DNA of 64,000 nucleotides from the NCBI RefSeq assembly GCF_000189635.1, contig NW_002476154.1:62001-126000 (forward strand). The letters are read 5' to 3'. Positions 61,556 through 64,000 of the stretch are shown one piece after another. Position numbers and translations under genes: made by a program. The first letter of the stretch is position 1, and each line of letters starts with the position of its first letter. The stretch is from Tetrahymena thermophila SB210. Taxonomy: Eukaryota > Ciliophora > Oligohymenophorea > Hymenostomatida > Tetrahymenidae. Below the pieces are notes generated by a model. It was not told where the DNA came from, did not search any database, and was given only the letters and a program-made list of their open reading frames with translations.

Positions 61556-62530
61556 TCAATTAATTTTTTTTAAAAGCTAAGTTTGCTTAAAGTGTTCTTA
61601 CTTTTCTCTTTTTAGTCTTTCTTCTCTAAGCTTTTACAATTTTTCTTATTTTATTCTTTCATCCTCTTTGTGTTATTTAATTTTTTACTCAGATTTTTTT
61701 TCTTTTTTTACTTTTCTTGAAGATTTAGAAGAAACAGAAGAAGATCTACTAGAAGAACTGTGATGACGTTTATGTTTTTTACTTTTTTTCTTTTCTTTTT
61801 TAATTTTTTTTTCTTTTGAAGGCTCTCTATATTTATGTTCTTTTTTATTTTTTCCTTAATTATCATGAGGTTATTGATTATTTTCTTATTACATTATTGT
61901 TTCATTTTCGTTTGATTGTATTATTTTATCATCAATTACTGTATAAAACGATTTCACTTTGTGCTTTCTAAAGTCATTAATTTACTTTTTAAGTTCATCT
62001 TTTCTCTTAATAGTTTCAGGACTTTCTTCACGATCTTTCAACTTTTAACTTTATTTATTACTTTAAATGTACCAAGGAACTTATTATTAATCCTTAAAAT
62101 TTCCACCAAATTTAGTGTCTGAGTCGAAAGGCTTTCCTTCAAAGAATTTAGAATTTTGCATGTCTAGCTTTTTTTAAGCTTCTTATTTCATCATTTACTC
62201 TTCTGCTTCGAATAAATTTACATTTTTCAGTTTTTGTTGCGCAATTTATTCTTCCTTCTCTTGCTTCTCTATAAATTTTTCATGTTGCCTTATTGCTGAA
62301 GATCCATAATTTCTTTCTTTCCTTTGTTCATCAGATCTCTCACTTTTACTCTTTTTACTTCTTAATTCTTATATTCTTTGAGAAGATTCGTTTTTTATTT
62401 GTTTATCAACATCTTAATTTCTTCTCTCATGTATCTTCTTTTTATCCCTCTCAACTTTTGCTCTATTATCTCTATTATAAACATTCCATTTTTTCTATGG
62501 TAGAATATTTAAACCACCGTGTCCACCCAT
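61556..62530 (-). CDS. LENG1: LENG1-like protein with CIR-N domain
   Basis: A single exon of 324 residues. It starts GGHGGLNILPQKKWNVYNRD then NRAKVERDKKK, a strong match to the CIR-N type start of LENG1 and CWC25/CIR proteins (NILPKKSWHVrnkdNv.rV..De). A central VNLFEAEEQM and a later QVPWYIQS correspond to the LENG1 FRELLE and PPWY blocks, and a following DELKKQINDFRKHK to its K..LDPL..M end. The C-terminal third is lysine-rich with an SR-like segment (KKHKRHHSSSSRSSSVSSK), as expected for a splicing-associated nuclear protein. LENG1 is poorly characterised, and a link to the spliceosome is inferred from the CIR-N domain and the basic SR-like tail. The order NILP-kkW, PWY points to LENG1 over CWC25. 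Confidence 0.82.
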
Positions 62531-62848
62531 TAGATTTAGTTTTGAAGCTTTGTATTTCTTAGATTAGATTTCAAAAATTAGATTAAATTACAAAATTTCT
62601 GCAATTTATTTAATATCAACCAAATCATTAATTAAAAAAGTAAGTAAGTAAAAAAAGAAAGAAAGAATGTTATCAATCAATATCTTTGCAAATCAATAAT
62701 TAAAATATAACATAATAATAAATAAAAAATTAGTAACTCTCAATATTATAAACTCTTAAAAAGAGTTAGATTGTTATTTACAGCTATTATTTAAAATCTA
62801 ATATAAAATCTAGAATATTTAATATAAAGTAGAATAAATTGTGCAAAA
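62531..62848. other. Short divergent promoter region
   Basis: 318 bases between the starts of the LENG1-like gene (-) and the WD-repeat gene (+). This is the tightest divergent pair in the window. Contains GTAA and AAGA short repeats near 62640-62665. No motif identified. Confidence 0.5.
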
Positions 62849-64000
62849 ATGATAAGCAAGTCTGTGAGTATGCAATCTTCAATCAATAAATCTTATGCTT
62901 CTTATTAAAAAAATTAAGTGTTAACTAAAAAGATGTCAATGTACTAAATATAAATGAAATAGCATTATGAAGAGTTAGAAAAAAGAGCTTAAGAGAATTA
63001 TAAAAAAGATAGAGAAATCGTAGACCATTTAAATGATTGGAAATATTGTGATCCAGATAATAATCAAGATGAGCTACCTATGCCCTATAGGTAATTTTTT
63101 TAAAAATTTCTATCAAAAGATTCATAGAATTATGAAAGAATAAATTATTTAAAAAACATGTGATTATAATATTATTTTAAATAGATATATTGACGAGTTT
63201 ATTAAAGATGATATTATTAAACAAGTTCTTGTCAAAGTAGGAGAAATTGAAAAATAAAAGTTGGATCCAAGTTATGATGGTATTTATTTATTTTGAAAAA
63301 AGCAGATGCTTTAATTATATTATACATATTTTAAGGGTAGCTAAAAGCAATTACACCATCAGGAGATATAGAGTCTCTCAAATCTGCCACTTTTATTTCT
63401 GAGCCCAAAGGAAATCCATCAAAGCACATAATTATAGGAGATAAATTTGGAAATATTTTCATATTTGATTAAACCAAAAAGCAAATAGTTTCTAAATTCG
63501 ATTAGTTACCAAGTAAACATCTTTCATGATAATTTAAATAAATCTATTTTTTATCAATAAGTTCTACTAAATAAATATATTAAGAACTTGTTCATTCCCT
63601 AAAAATAAGTTTTACAAATCTCTTTACAGTTTAAAATAAAAAATGCTTTACTAATAAAAATTTATTTAATTATAAAAAAGAAAAGAGAGTGATACACATC
63701 TCAAGTGTTCATACAAAATTAATTGAATCTCATGTAGTTACTATTGCAGTAGTCTAAAGGGCAGCGAATAAAGTTTCAATTCTTAGGTATTTACTTTAAT
63801 TTTGAAAAAACTTAATACTTATATAATTTAGAAAACTTTTTAATAAATAAATAATCTTTAACTAACTCAAGATACAAAAGATTAAAGATAAAATAATGTT
63901 TAACTAATTCAAATTACAAAAGGTTAAAGATAAAATAAAGATTTTGATAAATTTATATGTAATTGTGGCTGAAAAACAAATGAAGCAAAATTTTTTTAAG
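62849..64000 (+). CDS. WD-repeat protein, possibly WDR93/CFAP297-like (partial, runs off the window)
   Basis: Five exons are visible (62849-63090, 63185-63279, 63336-63512, 63630-63786, 63832 to the edge), in phase. A charged, glutamine-rich N-terminus (about 80 residues) contains LPMPYRYIDEFIKDDIIKQV, which recalls the LPQPYR...I..L segment at the start of WDR93 proteins; this is a memory-based resemblance. The following exons look like WD40 blade strands: KHIIIGDKFGNIFIFDQTKK, then VIHISSVHTKLIESHVVTIA. The last exon carries a 14-codon tandem repeat (listed separately) and then YVIVAEKQMKQNFFK. WDR93 is an axonemal central-apparatus protein, which would suit a ciliate, but the assignment needs the rest of the gene. 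The start is the first ATG in frame. Confidence 0.7.
63857..63940 (+). repeat. 42-base (14-codon) tandem repeat in the WD-repeat gene
   Basis: Two head-to-tail copies of a 42-base unit, about 85% identical, starting TTTAACTAA. In frame they read FNQLKIQKIKDKIM and FNQFKLQKVKDKIK. Differences are mostly conservative (I/L, I/V), so the repeat appears maintained as protein. It lies in an exon whose predicted acceptor (just before 63832) keeps phase with the previous exon. Confidence 0.6.

Noticed and set aside
1-64000. Chromosome breakage sequence, telomere repeats, tRNA or rRNA genes
   Set aside because: I looked by eye for the 15-base breakage motif, GGGGTT/AACCCC arrays and tRNA-like B boxes and saw none. 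A computed scan would be more reliable.

Overview
The window looks like ciliate macronuclear DNA, most probably Tetrahymena or a close relative. It is extremely AT-rich. Every recognisable gene reads through only if TAA and TAG are glutamine and TGA is the sole stop. Most genes are cut by short, AT-rich GT...AG introns. I worked the gene models out by hand from conserved protein motifs, and checked most exon sets for reading phase (coding length divisible by three). No telomere repeat, rRNA, tRNA, CRISPR array or transposon was seen. Reading with the standard code gives only fragments, so short standard-code ORFs here mean little.

Layout. 1-121: 3' end of a small membrane protein (+). 122-4345: a gene-poor stretch with several GC-containing hairpins, a GGCA-rich interspersed repeat and a purine tract. 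4346-4849: CIAO2B/MIP18 (+). 6213-7492: cystinosin (-). 9353-10834: RBR-type ubiquitin ligase (+). 11326-12528: double Nudix protein (+). 13192-15633: CUE-SMR protein (+). 16052-18209: kelch protein (-). 18788-21938: splicing factor SYF1/XAB2 (-). 22779-24962: GUP1-like MBOAT acyltransferase (+). 25661-27154: unrecognised polytopic protein (+). 27975-32187 and 35491-40082: two paralogous cyclic-nucleotide-binding K+ channels (-), with a mitochondrial ADP/ATP carrier (32946-33833, -) between them. 41588-49410: a Nup155 nucleoporin in 15 exons (+). 49917-57777: a very large cysteine-rich multi-pass surface protein (-). 59158-60720: CDC73/parafibromin (+). 61556-62530: LENG1-like protein (-). 62849-64000: a WD-repeat protein running off the edge (+).

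Most of these are single-copy housekeeping functions: Fe-S protein maturation, lysosomal cystine export, pre-mRNA splicing, Paf1-complex transcription, nuclear pore and RNA quality control. They are interspersed with ciliate-style expanded families (ion channels, cysteine-rich surface proteins). There is no operon structure. Genes are separated by 0.3-4 kb of AT-rich sequence in mixed orientation.

The two observations most worth following up are these. First, both paralogous channels carry a CCHC zinc knuckle directly after the cyclic-nucleotide-binding domain. Second, between 2.1 and 3.4 kb there is a cluster of hairpins with different stems but a shared loop sequence, in DNA that has no gene.
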